In this document: positions 23,147 through 31,178 of the stretch, piece by piece | Layout: each line of letters begins with the position of its first letter | Numbering within the stretch: the first letter of the stretch is position 1 | Assembly (NCBI GenBank): GCA_016939375.1 | Contig: JAFGHF010000076.1 | Span: forward strand, 1-50,076 | Origin: Candidatus Omnitrophota bacterium | GTDB lineage: Bacteria > Omnitrophota > Gorgyraeia > JAFGHF01 | DNA: 50,076 nt | Direction of reading: 5' to 3' | Notes under the pieces: model-generated | Told to the model about the DNA's origin: nothing | The model's input: only the letters and a program-made list of their open reading frames with translations | Database searches by the model: none | Program-made: the position numbers and the translations under genes

Positions 23147-23971
23147 TCAATCCCAGATGTTGGAAAATCCTTTTATCTGCGAATATTTAAATACCGGCCC
23201 GTCTTTGCAGGCATAATATGTGCCAATGCGACAGTGTCCGCATTTTCCTATACCGCAGGACATGTTCTTTTCCATGGAAAGATAAAGGTTCTCTTCTCTA
23301 AAACCCATCTCTAAAAGTTTTTTTGTGGCGAACTTCATCATTATCGGCGGCCCGCAGACAACGGCGATGCCTTCTTTATAGTCCATCTTTACGTCATTTA
23401 GGATAGTGGTGACCACCCCGACATTGCCTTTCCATTTATCATCGCCTTTATCGACGGTCAGCTTGATATTGAGGTCCTTGCGCTTGCCCCACTGGCCTGT
23501 CTCGTCTCTATAGACCAACTCCTTAGGCGTGCGACAGCCGCCACGGAAAAATAATTTTTTAAATTCATCGGATCTATCGAACAAAGAATACATCAGGCTG
23601 CGTAAGGGCGCAAACCCGCAACCGCCACCGACTACCAATATCTCCTTGCCTTTGAACTCATCCAGAGGATAGCCTTTTCCGAACGGCCCGCGCACTCCTA
23701 TAATATCGCCTTTTTTAAGCTCGTGTATCTTATCGGTGACCTTGCCCACCTTCATCACGGTCACTTCCATCATCTCCTTCACCGCCGGCCTTGAAGAAGG
23801 GGTAAAAGGCGCCTCTCCTACTCCCGGTATCGTTATCTCCACAAACTGGCCGGTGACAAAAGATATCTCTTCCTTAGGGCTAAAACGAATAGTCTTTATG
23901 GACGGGGTCTCAGGGATAACTTCTAAGACCTCTGCTTCTATAGATCGGTAAGGGTTTTTGTGCTTATGCAT
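23147..23971 (-). CDS. HydG-like FAD/NAD(P)-binding [2Fe-2S] reductase subunit
   Basis: A 274-residue diaphorase subunit like the gamma subunit of Pyrococcus sulfhydrogenase. An FAD domain (FVTGQFVEITIPG, SSRPAVKEMMEV), an NAD(P) domain (GGGCGFAPLRSLMY, CGPPIMMKF) and a C-terminal [2Fe-2S] site (CGIGKCGHCRIGTYYAC) follow in order. It probably exchanges electrons between NAD(P)H and the HydB-like subunit. It overlaps hydB-like by 8 bp. Confidence 0.93.
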   Translation of the reverse strand: MHKHKNPYRSIEAEVLEVIPETPSIKTIRFSPKEEISFVTGQFVEITIPGVGEAPFTPSSRPAVKEMMEVTVMKVGKVTDKIHELKKGDIIGVRGPFGKGYPLDEFKGKEILVVGGGCGFAPLRSLMYSLFDRSDEFKKLFFRGGCRTPKELVYRDETGQWGKRKDLNIKLTVDKGDDKWKGNVGVVTTILNDVKMDYKEGIAVVCGPPIMMKFATKKLLEMGFREENLYLSMEKNMSCGIGKCGHCRIGTYYACKDGPVFKYSQIKGFSNIWD

Positions 23972-24989
23972 CGTTGACCAACTTCTTAAGTACTTTTCTG
24001 ATATCTATCTTTGCCGGGCAGGCTGAAATACAACGGCCGCAGCCAGTGCAGGCGTAAATATCGGCCACCTTAGGAAAATAATCGAACTTTTTTTCGAATC
24101 TGTTACGCAGCCTCATCCATAAGTTTCCCCTGGGATTGGCTCCTCCGGCGACCCGGGCAAAATCCTTTATCATGCAGGAATCCCATATTCGCAACCTGGC
24201 CATACGTTGCTCGTCTTTCTGGTCATACAAAAGAAAACAGTGGCAAGTAGGACATATCGTATTGCAAGCACCGCATTCCACGCATGTCTTGGCCTCGTCT
24301 TCCCATATCTTTGACTCAAATTTCTTCTCGACCACACCTTTATATCTATCTTGCCGCGGAACGGCGCTCATCTTTATATTGTCCTCAACGGCCTTGGCCA
24401 CCCTCTGTCTTTGCTCCTCCCTTTGAATACTCTGTCCTTCTCGTTCGTCTTCAAAAAGGCTCCCCTGCTTTTCAATAAGCGCCTCGCCTCTTTGCGAACC
24501 GACATCGACTAAAAAACCGCCTTTGATCTGCGAAAGGTTGAGGTCAAAGTCCTCTGTTGGGTGGGGCTCCAGCCCTAAGGCCAGACAGAAACACGTATCT
24601 ATGGCACAACTGCAATCAGCGGAGATGATCAGGTTTTCCTCGCGTGCCTTCATGTAGAAAGGGTCCTGGTAATCATGGTCCTTAAAAACAAAATCTTGAA
24701 CCTTAAAGCCCTTTAGGTCGCAGGCCTTCACCCCTACTATGGCAAATGGCTTCTGCGGGGCATAAGGAACATCGTCTTTAAAGCCTTCGGCCACTACTTC
24801 CCTGGCTCTTGAGAAAAATGCCTTTGCCGGCTCGACTGTGCGTGCTTCGGCAATCACTATATCCTCAGTAAAATCCTGGTAGCGTTTAAAGAACCGCTTC
24901 TCGCCTGATTTGACCGGCACATAGACAGAATATTCGTCTTTTAAAACGTCTAAGAGCCTTTTAAAATTATCGAACGAAATATATTTCAT
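23964..24989 (-). CDS. HydB-like iron-sulfur subunit (sulfhydrogenase beta type)
   Basis: A 341-residue electron-transfer subunit. The N-terminal part has VGVKACDLKGFKVQD and a Cys-rich loop SADCSCAIDTCFC. The C-terminal part carries two [4Fe-4S] motifs, CVECGACNTICPTC (residues ~235-248) and CTGCGRCISACPAKID (~314-329). It pairs with the HydG-like subunit, as in soluble sulfhydrogenases. It follows rex directly, so it is the first structural gene of the operon. Confidence 0.93.
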   Translation of the reverse strand: MKYISFDNFKRLLDVLKDEYSVYVPVKSGEKRFFKRYQDFTEDIVIAEARTVEPAKAFFSRAREVVAEGFKDDVPYAPQKPFAIVGVKACDLKGFKVQDFVFKDHDYQDPFYMKAREENLIISADCSCAIDTCFCLALGLEPHPTEDFDLNLSQIKGGFLVDVGSQRGEALIEKQGSLFEDEREGQSIQREEQRQRVAKAVEDNIKMSAVPRQDRYKGVVEKKFESKIWEDEAKTCVECGACNTICPTCHCFLLYDQKDEQRMARLRIWDSCMIKDFARVAGGANPRGNLWMRLRNRFEKKFDYFPKVADIYACTGCGRCISACPAKIDIRKVLKKLVNDA

Positions 24990-24990
24990 C

Positions 24991-25635
24991 TTACGCGTAT
25001 TGGGCCTTCTTGTTCACTAAAAAATAAGAAAGCGTCTCCAGCTCCCGGGAAAGGTCCACATCTTTGACTTTGACGTTATCCGGCACGTTTAGGGATGTAG
25101 GGGCAAAGTTTAATATGCATCCTACTCCTAATTTGACCAGCATATCGGTTACGCCCTGGGCCTCTTTGGCCGGGACCGCGATAATGCCGATAGACACCTT
25201 TTTCTGCTGAATAACCCTGGGCAGCTCTTCTAAAGGCTGAACCGTGATCTCTTTCATCTGCTTGCCGACCTTGCGGGAATCTGAATCAAATGCCGCCACG
25301 ATGTCTAAGCCACGCTCTTTAAATCCGGGATATGTCAAAAGGGCCGAACCCAAATGCCCTGCCCCTACTACAGCTACGTTCCAGGCCCTGTCTTTTCCTA
25401 ATATCTTCTCCAGCGCCGTTTTTAGCTCCTGGGTGTTATAACCGGCGCCGCTGACCCCAAACTGTCCGAAATAACCTAAGTCTTTTCTTACCTGGGCATC
25501 GCTTAGATTAGTACGCTCTCCCAATTCGGCTGAGGAAATCGTGTGTATATTTAACTTTACCAGTTCTGTGATCTCCCGCAGATAAATAAAGATCCTTGAT
25601 ATTGTTCCTTCCGGTACTTTTTTGTTGTTCATCAT
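24991..25635 (-). CDS. rex: Redox-sensing repressor Rex
   Basis: A 214-residue NAD(H)-sensing repressor. The winged-helix N-terminus (RIFIYLREITELVKL, LSDAQVRKDLGYFGQFG) binds DNA; the Rossmann domain has VAVVGAGHLGSALL and a C-terminal swapped helix ending SYFLVNKKAQ. I placed the start at 25635 (MMNNKKVPEG); any upstream start would lie within the promoter and Rex box. No clear Shine-Dalgarno is visible. A canonical Rex operator overlaps its own promoter, so it should repress the whole hydrogenase operon when NAD+/NADH is high. Confidence 0.95.
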   Translation of the reverse strand: MMNNKKVPEGTISRIFIYLREITELVKLNIHTISSAELGERTNLSDAQVRKDLGYFGQFGVSGAGYNTQELKTALEKILGKDRAWNVAVVGAGHLGSALLTYPGFKERGLDIVAAFDSDSRKVGKQMKEITVQPLEELPRVIQQKKVSIGIIAVPAKEAQGVTDMLVKLGVGCILNFAPTSLNVPDNVKVKDVDLSRELETLSYFLVNKKAQYA

Positions 25636-25667
25636 GCCGTTGTTGTTTGTAAAAAAAATCACAGAGT

Positions 25668-25685
25668 TTGTGCCAATTTTCACAA
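25668..25685 (-). promoter_or_regulatory. Rex operator
   Basis: TTGTGCCAATTTTCACAA (plus strand), an 18-bp palindrome matching the consensus TTGTGAAATATTTCACAA. It immediately follows the -10 hexamer. Confidence 0.88.
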
Positions 25686-25714
25686 AGTATAGCAAATAAA
25701 AAAGGGGCTGTCAA
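25686..25714 (-). promoter_or_regulatory. Sigma-70 promoter of the hydrogenase operon
   Basis: TTGACA (25709-25714), 17-bp spacer, TATACT (25686-25691). The -35 overlaps the stop codon of mnmA. The Rex box occupies the start-site region, so Rex binding would block initiation. Confidence 0.88.
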
Positions 25715-26799
25715 GAGATTTTTGTAGATGATTTTATTATCCCGCCACCGATTACAGTCTCGCGATCATAGAACACTGCTGACTGACCCGGTGTCAGGGC
25801 CCACTGTGGTTGCTCAAATACGATTTTTACTCTTCGCTCACCCTGCGGGAAGATTTCCGAGCGCGCCCCCGGGTGCATATACCTTATCTTCACCTCTGCC
25901 TTAATGGGCTTCTCTATATTGCCCAGGGCAATAAGATTCACTTCATCTACTAGGGCCTCATTGCTGTAGACATCGTCCTTGTAACCCACTTTTATCATAT
26001 TGGCCTTACTATCTATCTGGGTGACATACAAAGCCTCTTTATCCGCTATGGATATGCCTTTGCGCTGCCCGATAGTGTAAAAAATGATTCCCTGATGCTC
26101 CCCAATGGCTTGGCCTTCCTGATCGACTATATTGCCCGGCTTGGCGCCTTGAGGAAGGCGGTTTTTAAGAAAACTGCCGTAATCATCTTCGGGTATAAAG
26201 CATATCTCCTGGGATTCCCAACCAGCCACAGGCAAGCCCTTTTCCCTGGCAATCTTCTTTACTTCCTCTTTGGTCAGCCCGCCCAAAGGGAGCAAAGTAT
26301 GGCCCAGCTGTTCTTGACTTAGGGCATATAAGAAATAGGATTGCTCCTTCAAGGGGTCTGAACCTTGTTTGAGCAGGTATCTTTTGCTTTGTTCATCTAC
26401 ATCGATACGGGCGTAATGGCCGGTGGCGATGAAGTCGGCCCCCAGCTCTTTTGCCTTTTGGAATAAAATGTCAAATTTGATATATTTATTACATCTTACA
26501 CAAGGGTTAGGCGTACGCCCTTGCTGATATTCCCGGCAAAAATAGGAGATGACCTTCTCTTCAAATATCTGCCGCAGGTCAAAGACATGGTGTTCTATCT
26601 GCAATTTATCGGCTATCTTTTTAGCATCCTCCGGCCTGCCGACACCAAAGCGCCCCGGACCATCATTGAGATCCTTAAGCTGCATAGTGACACCAAAGAC
26701 ATCGAAGCCTTTATCTTTGAGTATGGCCGCGCAGACCGAAGAATCCACTCCCCCGCTCATCGCCACCACTACTTTCTGTCTTTGTCCTTTTGCCTGCAT
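25711..26799 (-). CDS. mnmA: tRNA 2-thiouridylase MnmA
   Basis: A 362-residue enzyme that adds sulfur to U34 of tRNA Lys/Glu/Gln. The PP-loop ATPase motif AMSGGVDSSVCA lies at residues ~13-24. The catalytic cysteines are in NPCVRCNKYIKF and ESQEICFIPEDDYGSFL. The central and C-terminal barrel domains (GEHQGIIFYTIGQRKGI, FEQPQWALTPGQSAVFY) are complete. It is the last gene of the Rrf2-headed run; proximity to cysK and Suf genes fits sulfur transfer. Confidence 0.97.
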   Translation of the reverse strand: MQAKGQRQKVVVAMSGGVDSSVCAAILKDKGFDVFGVTMQLKDLNDGPGRFGVGRPEDAKKIADKLQIEHHVFDLRQIFEEKVISYFCREYQQGRTPNPCVRCNKYIKFDILFQKAKELGADFIATGHYARIDVDEQSKRYLLKQGSDPLKEQSYFLYALSQEQLGHTLLPLGGLTKEEVKKIAREKGLPVAGWESQEICFIPEDDYGSFLKNRLPQGAKPGNIVDQEGQAIGEHQGIIFYTIGQRKGISIADKEALYVTQIDSKANMIKVGYKDDVYSNEALVDEVNLIALGNIEKPIKAEVKIRYMHPGARSEIFPQGERRVKIVFEQPQWALTPGQSAVFYDRETVIGGGIIKSSTKIS

Positions 26800-26807
26800 T
26801 AGTGTAT

Positions 26808-26834
26808 AAGGCGCAACCTGATAAGCTGCGCCTT
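26808..26834. repeat. Hairpin between cysK and mnmA
   Basis: Perfect 8-bp arms AAGGCGCA / TGCGCCTT with an 11-base loop. No T-run follows in the minus direction, so a strong intrinsic terminator is unlikely; partial termination or RNA processing is possible. Confidence 0.5.
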
Positions 26835-26863
26835 CCTTAAATCTTCCGTTTATTGATTTAAAC

Positions 26864-27790
26864 CTATATTAAGGTACCGGAACTGATATAGCGTTCGGCC
26901 GTATCAGGGAAAATGACCACTATCAGCTTGCCTTGGTTTTCCTTTCTTTTTGCCAACTCAAGCGCGGCCCAGCAAGCAGCCCCGGAGGAAATACCCACGG
27001 CCATGCCTTCTTCTTTGGCTAGGCGCAGAGCCATTAAACGGGCATCTTCATCCTCGACCGCCAAAACTTCATCGATGATGTCTTTGTTGAGTATTTCGGG
27101 CACAAAGCCGGCACCTATACCCTGAATCAGATGTTCACCAGGCTCGCCCCCCGAAAGCACAGCTGAATTTTTTGGTTCCACGGCAATAACTTTAAATTCA
27201 GGTTTTCTGTTTTTTATAGTCTCGGCGATGCCGGTAATCGTGCCGCCTGTGCCTACTCCGGCGACTACCATATCTACCTTGCCATCGGTATCGCGCCATA
27301 TCTCCTCGGCAGTGGTCTTGCGATGTATCTGTGGATTGGCCGGATTTTTAAACTGTTGCAGCATAAACGAGTTCTTAGTCTTATTCAAAAGCTCTTCGGC
27401 CCTCTTTATTGCGCCGCCCATGCCTTCTTTGCCTGGCGTGAACACGACTTGCGCCCCCAGTAAAAATAGAAGTTTCCTGCGTTCAATGGACATCGAATCG
27501 GGCATTACCAAAATCAGTTTGTATCCTTTGACCGCGCTGACAAAGGCCAGGCCAATACCGGTATTGCCGCTGGTCGGCTCGATAAGCGTAGTCACTCCCG
27601 GCTTGATCTTACCATTGTCTTCGGCATCCTCTATCATAGCTAACCCTATGCGGTCTTTAATGCTGGACAGAGGATTAAAATATTCCAGCTTAGCTATTAT
27701 ATCGGCGCCGGAGGCCTGGCTCACCTTGTTGAGTCTTACCAAGGGCGTATTGCCTATAAGTTTGGTCACATCCTCGGCTATTTTAGCCAT
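26864..27790 (-). CDS. cysK: Cysteine synthase (O-acetylserine sulfhydrylase)
   Basis: A 308-residue PLP enzyme making cysteine from O-acetylserine and sulfide. The PLP lysine lies in [15 protein letters not shown] (K44), the substrate loop is [13 protein letters not shown], and [11 protein letters not shown] binds the cofactor phosphate. Full length. It lies 14 bp after the glutaredoxin-like gene within the oxidative stress/sulfur operon. Confidence 0.96.
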   Translation of the reverse strand: MAKIAEDVTKLIGNTPLVRLNKVSQASGADIIAKLEYFNPLSSIKDRIGLAMIEDAEDNGKIKPGVTTLIEPTSGNTGIGLAFVSAVKGYKLILVMPDSMSIERRKLLFLLGAQVVFTPGKEGMGGAIKRAEELLNKTKNSFMLQQFKNPANPQIHRKTTAEEIWRDTDGKVDMVVAGVGTGGTITGIAETIKNRKPEFKVIAVEPKNSAVLSGGEPGEHLIQGIGAGFVPEILNKDIIDEVLAVEDEDARLMALRLAKEEGMAVGISSGAACWAALELAKRKENQGKLIVVIFPDTAERYISSGTLI

Positions 27791-27804
27791 AATTCACCTT
27801 TTAT

Positions 27805-28041
27805 TTATATACCTAATAATGATTTTATCCTTGCCTGGTCAAATCCGACAATGATCTGGCCATCTATATCTATTACCGGCACGCCCATCTGGCCGGATTT
27901 CTGTACCATCTCCTGGGCGGCTTCTTGGTCGGCCAGCACATCGATGTCCTGGAACTCTACGTTGTTCGACTTCAGAAAATTCTTTGCGCTTACGCAATAA
28001 GGGCAAGTCGTGGTACTGTACACCTTTACACTTTTAGCCAT
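27805..28041 (-). CDS. Glutaredoxin-like thiol-disulfide protein
   Basis: A 78-residue glutaredoxin/NrdH-type protein with the redox motif TTCPYCVSAK (C13, C16), the cis-Pro loop MGVPVIDIDGQIIVGF and the C-terminal helix DQARIKSLLGI. It probably reduces disulfides or handles thiols in the peroxide-defence run; the partner reductase is not clear. Confidence 0.94.
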   Translation of the reverse strand: MAKSVKVYSTTTCPYCVSAKNFLKSNNVEFQDIDVLADQEAAQEMVQKSGQMGVPVIDIDGQIIVGFDQARIKSLLGI

Positions 28042-28056
28042 CGCATACCTCCTTAA

Positions 28057-28632
28057 TCAATAGTTCTCACACAAAAGTTCATAATAAGCCTGGGGATGGG
28101 CGCAGGCAGGGCATTTCTTCGGCGCTTCCTTGCCCTCATGCACATATCCACAGTTGCGGCACTTCCATTTTACTTGCTTTTCCTTCTTAAAGACAGTACC
28201 TGCCTTTACATTGGCCAGCAGTTTGCGGTACCTTTTCTCATGCTCCTCCTCTACCTCAGCTATCTCCTTAAACTGCACCGCCACTTCCTCAAAACCTTCT
28301 GCCCTGGCTGTTTCTTCTGCTTCTTTATAAAGCTTGGTCCACTCTAAATTTTCACCTGCCGCTGCTGCCTCTAAATTCTGGGCTGTATCGCCGATAACAC
28401 CGGCTGGAAAAGCAGCGCTTATTTCTACTTCGCCGCCCTCTAAGAGTTTAAAAAACCTCTTGGCATGTTCCTTCTCATTATCAGCTGTCTCCAAAAATGT
28501 AGCCGCTATCTGCTCATAACCGGCCTTTTTGGCCACGGATGCAAAATAGGTATAGCGGTTTCTGGCCTGTGACTCACCGGCAAACGACGCCAGTAGATTT
28601 TTCTCTGTCTGTGTCCCTTTGACGCTTTTCAT
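28057..28632 (-). CDS. rbr: Rubrerythrin
   Basis: A 191-residue peroxide reductase of anaerobes. The diiron four-helix domain carries the E(x)nExxH motifs (FAGESQARNRYTYFA, ADNEKEHAKRFFKLL, EVEEEHEKRYRKLL). The C-terminal rubredoxin domain has CRNCGYVHEGKEAPKKCPAC. Length and order are classical. It lies between the PNPOx-like and glutaredoxin genes. Confidence 0.96.
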   Translation of the reverse strand: MKSVKGTQTEKNLLASFAGESQARNRYTYFASVAKKAGYEQIAATFLETADNEKEHAKRFFKLLEGGEVEISAAFPAGVIGDTAQNLEAAAAGENLEWTKLYKEAEETARAEGFEEVAVQFKEIAEVEEEHEKRYRKLLANVKAGTVFKKEKQVKWKCRNCGYVHEGKEAPKKCPACAHPQAYYELLCENY

Positions 28633-28651
28633 CCTCTTCTCCTCCTTTTTC

Positions 28652-29113
28652 TCATTTCAGATGTTGCGGGGTAAGGTCTACTATTTTTCCTACTTCCATC
28701 ACTATCATATATTTTGGTTCAGGCAAACGCGCTTCCGGATGGTTGGGATGGCCGCTCTTGCCTGTAACGTTTTTCATTATCCTCTTTGTTATCCTTTTAT
28801 TTATTTTCTTATCCCAGGCAGCCATAACATCCTCGGTTAAGTCTTCTTTGCTAACCAACCTGGCCTTTCCTTTCAGGGAGTATCCTTTGAATGTATGCTC
28901 GTTTACCGCGGTCAAAGAGATATGCTTGTTTTCTTTTAAATTCTCGGATGTATGGCCATGATAGAGGTCCAAAAGATATATCTTTCCCTCGGGGTCTATC
29001 TCCACTATCCCCTTGCAGGAGTTGTGCGGAAACCCTTCTTTATCAATAGTCGTCACCACGGTAAAGCTCTGCTTTTGTAAAAACTGGATTATTTGTTCAG
29101 TCAGCTGCGCCAT
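28652..29113 (-). CDS. Pyridoxamine 5'-phosphate oxidase-like flavin-binding protein
   Basis: A 153-residue split-barrel protein of the PNPOx/flavin-nucleotide-binding superfamily: FTVVTTIDKEGFPHNSCKGIVEID at the N-terminus, LTAVNEHTFKGYSLKGKARLV, and a C-terminal YMIVMEVGKIVDLTP. It probably binds FMN or a related cofactor; a role in oxygen or stress response is inferred from its neighbours. True PNP oxidase activity is unlikely. Confidence 0.85.
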   Translation of the reverse strand: MAQLTEQIIQFLQKQSFTVVTTIDKEGFPHNSCKGIVEIDPEGKIYLLDLYHGHTSENLKENKHISLTAVNEHTFKGYSLKGKARLVSKEDLTEDVMAAWDKKINKRITKRIMKNVTGKSGHPNHPEARLPEPKYMIVMEVGKIVDLTPQHLK

Positions 29114-29115
29114 CT

Positions 29116-29529
29116 TTACCTTATTATATCCCTTATTTCTATTCTGTTGCCATCGGGGTCTTGGGCGAAATATACCACATGGCTGTTGCGCTTGACCTCG
29201 ATGAGTTTGGTTTTTTTGGCCTTGAGTTTTCTACAAAAAGCCTCCCTGTCTAAGACAGCGAATCCCCAATGGTGATTGCCGGCGTGTCCCTGATTGCGCT
29301 TAAGTCGGCTCTTTTTCGGCCGGAATAATTCTATCTTGACGGAGGCGTACTCTAAACGGATAAAATCGCAATCGCAGTCGATGCCAAAGACTGCTTTGGA
29401 AATTGCCCTGGGCAAAACCTCTTGTTTTTCCTTTTTAAATCCCAGTTTATCTACATAAAAACGCTCAAGCCTTTTTACATTATTAGTAAGTATGCCTATA
29501 TGGTCGCAAGCGCCGTAGCCCTTTTTCAT
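29116..29529 (-). CDS. VOC-family (glyoxalase/dioxygenase-like) protein
   Basis: A 137-residue vicinal-oxygen-chelate protein. ACDHIGILTNNVKRLERFYVDKLGF is the typical first beta-alpha unit with a metal-binding His, and HVVYFAQDPDGNRIEIRDI is the last, with the final Glu ligand. The substrate is unknown. ATG at 29529 has AGGA 8 bases upstream and follows the desulforedoxin-like gene. Confidence 0.85.
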   Translation of the reverse strand: MKKGYGACDHIGILTNNVKRLERFYVDKLGFKKEKQEVLPRAISKAVFGIDCDCDFIRLEYASVKIELFRPKKSRLKRNQGHAGNHHWGFAVLDREAFCRKLKAKKTKLIEVKRNSHVVYFAQDPDGNRIEIRDIIR

Positions 29530-29534
29530 CAAAT

Positions 29535-29660
29535 CTATCCTGCTGTCTTCTCCATCGGTTCTCCGCAGCAGACTAACTCCCCGCCGCCTACCTTGGTAAC
29601 CTTGACTTCATTGCCGCATATATTACACCTGTACTCTTCTCCTGCTTTCTCTACCGCCAT
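29535..29660 (-). CDS. Desulforedoxin-like mini-protein (desulfoferrodoxin N-terminal domain)
   Basis: A 41-residue protein: [20 protein letters not shown], then [16 protein letters not shown] and a short end. The CxxC...CC pattern (C12, C15, C31, C32) is that of the desulforedoxin rubredoxin-like Fe(Cys)4 site. GGAGGGG precedes the ATG at 29660. It probably serves as a small electron donor to the superoxide reductase encoded in the same run. Confidence 0.88.
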   Translation of the reverse strand: MAVEKAGEEYRCNICGNEVKVTKVGGGELVCCGEPMEKTAG

Positions 29661-29674
29661 TTGCCCCTCCTATA

Positions 29675-30091
29675 TTATTTAATGAAATCCATGTAAATTG
29701 CTATCAGAAGCGCTGCTGCCGATAGCGCGAATATAAACAGGTAATTGATTTTTTCTTTTTTGGAGCTCAGGCCGCAAAGGATAGAGCTGATTAAACTATA
29801 ATCCTCCGGGGTCAATTTTTTCTGCTGCCTTATCTTATCGACCAGGCCTCTGCCTGCAATGCTTTGCGTCCTGGCCTGGCTGACTTTGAATTTATAGACA
29901 AAGAATACGAAAAATCCGCCTACGCCGATATACCAGGCAATCTTGGCGTAAATAGGGTCTAAATGAATTAACACCGTTACCACGCGCACCGCCACGGTAG
30001 CCACCAGGCCGATAATAAAAAATATCCAGGAGGCAAAGGAATCTTTGCAATTTTTATATTCACTGCAATTAAGGCATTTATTATCGGGCAT
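29675..30091 (-). CDS. Conserved membrane protein, function unknown
   Basis: A 138-residue protein with a cytosolic Cys-rich N-terminus (CLNCSEYKNCKDSF, C6, C9, C15, a possible metal site). Three TM segments follow (residues ~19-42, 49-68, 115-134) with a charged loop between the second and third. No family is recognised. The operon context suggests a link to redox defence or metal handling. Confidence 0.65.
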   Translation of the reverse strand: MPDNKCLNCSEYKNCKDSFASWIFFIIGLVATVAVRVVTVLIHLDPIYAKIAWYIGVGGFFVFFVYKFKVSQARTQSIAGRGLVDKIRQQKKLTPEDYSLISSILCGLSSKKEKINYLFIFALSAAALLIAIYMDFIK

Positions 30092-30099
30092 CTTAATAT

Positions 30100-30744
30100 T
30101 TAACGGATAATCTCTTCTAGCTTTTTAATATCATCTATTATATAATCCGGCCGGGCCTTCTCTATCTGTTCTCTTGTACCTATGCCATATGTCACCGCGC
30201 AGGTAGCCGTACCCGCCTCCTTGCCGGCCAAGACGTCTATATCCATGTCTCCCACCATGATGGTCTTTTGTTTTTCTATGCCAAAACGCTGCATCGTGTC
30301 ATTAAGCGGACAAGGGTTGGGCTTAACGCACTTGCCGTTATCTCCCCCTATTATCTCTTTGAAATAACCATCGGCTCCCAATCCTTTTAAAGTCAATACG
30401 ACAAAATCGCGCTGTTTATTGGAGACGACCACTTTGTTTTTGTCCTTAAAATACTCAAGCATCTCTTTTACACCCGGATAAAGTAAAGAATTGTCCTTAA
30501 AGTGCTCTCGGTAGTAATCCTTAAATATGGCCAGTGCTTGTGCAACCAAAGAAATGCTATCCTCGCCCAATATCTTTTCCATTAAATACTCAAGGCCTTT
30601 TCCCACATGCGACATGATCTCCTGGAAGCCTCTTTCTTTCAATCCCAGCTCTCTTAAAGTAAAATTTACCGCGTTGGCGATATCTTCCCGGGAATCTACC
30701 AGAGTGCCGTCAAAATCGAATATGATCAGGTCTATTTCCCGCAT
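30100..30744 (-). CDS. HAD-family phosphatase (phosphoglycolate phosphatase-like)
   Basis: A 214-residue haloacid dehalogenase-type hydrolase. Motif I IIFDFDGTLVDS carries the nucleophile Asp, motif II is VVVSN, motif III lies near KCVKPNPCP, and motif IV is MVGDMDIDVLAGKEAG. The cap domain matches the Gph/PGPase subgroup; the substrate is not certain. It abuts the superoxide reductase gene. Confidence 0.9.
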   Translation of the reverse strand: MREIDLIIFDFDGTLVDSREDIANAVNFTLRELGLKERGFQEIMSHVGKGLEYLMEKILGEDSISLVAQALAIFKDYYREHFKDNSLLYPGVKEMLEYFKDKNKVVVSNKQRDFVVLTLKGLGADGYFKEIIGGDNGKCVKPNPCPLNDTMQRFGIEKQKTIMVGDMDIDVLAGKEAGTATCAVTYGIGTREQIEKARPDYIIDDIKKLEEIIR

Positions 30745-31140
30745 CTATTCCACCGTTAATTCTTTAGAGTTTTGCCAGAGCCCGTGGATGTTGCAATAAG
30801 AAGAAGCTAAAATAGTCCCTGGTTTTTCAATCTTGAGGCTGAATACAGCCTGGGGCTGGCTATAGATGGTACTTGCATTGGGGCCCTGCAGCGATTCACC
30901 GTGAGCGCCAAACTCGGCCTTACCTATTTGGACGGGAAATTTCTCGCCTTGGGCAAGATAATAGACTTCTATAGAACGGATGTGATGCTCGGTTGTATTG
31001 GGATGGGCTATTTCTTTGCCCACGCTCACCTTGATATCTAATGCTTCACCTTTTTTTATCTTATCCGGCGCTTCAATCACCGGGATATGTTTTTCTTTTT
31101 TCCAGTCCGCGCTTTGAAACAGTTCATTTAAAGCCGCCAT
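30745..31140 (-). CDS. Superoxide reductase (neelaredoxin, class II)
   Basis: A 131-residue superoxide reductase that reduces superoxide to peroxide at a mononuclear Fe(His)4Cys site. The ligands are visible: E16 and H18 in EKHIPV, H46 and H52 in AHPNTTEHH, C116 and H119 in YCNIHGLW. The N-terminal desulforedoxin domain is absent; a separate 41-residue desulforedoxin-like gene at 29535-29660 may replace it. It sits directly after sufB. Confidence 0.95.
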   Translation of the reverse strand: MAALNELFQSADWKKEKHIPVIEAPDKIKKGEALDIKVSVGKEIAHPNTTEHHIRSIEVYYLAQGEKFPVQIGKAEFGAHGESLQGPNASTIYSQPQAVFSLKIEKPGTILASSYCNIHGLWQNSKELTVE

Positions 31141-31153
31141 TTTACCCCTCCTA

Positions 31154-31178
31154 TAACTTAAAGCTTATAGCTTACAGC
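31154..31178. repeat. AAGCTTATAGCTTACAGC micro-repeat
   Basis: Short tandem-like units (AAGCTTATAGCTTACAGCTT) between sufB and the superoxide reductase gene. Confidence 0.5.

Noticed and set aside
26808..26834. Intrinsic terminator between cysK and mnmA
   Set aside because: The stem is good but no T-run follows, so I list it only as a hairpin.
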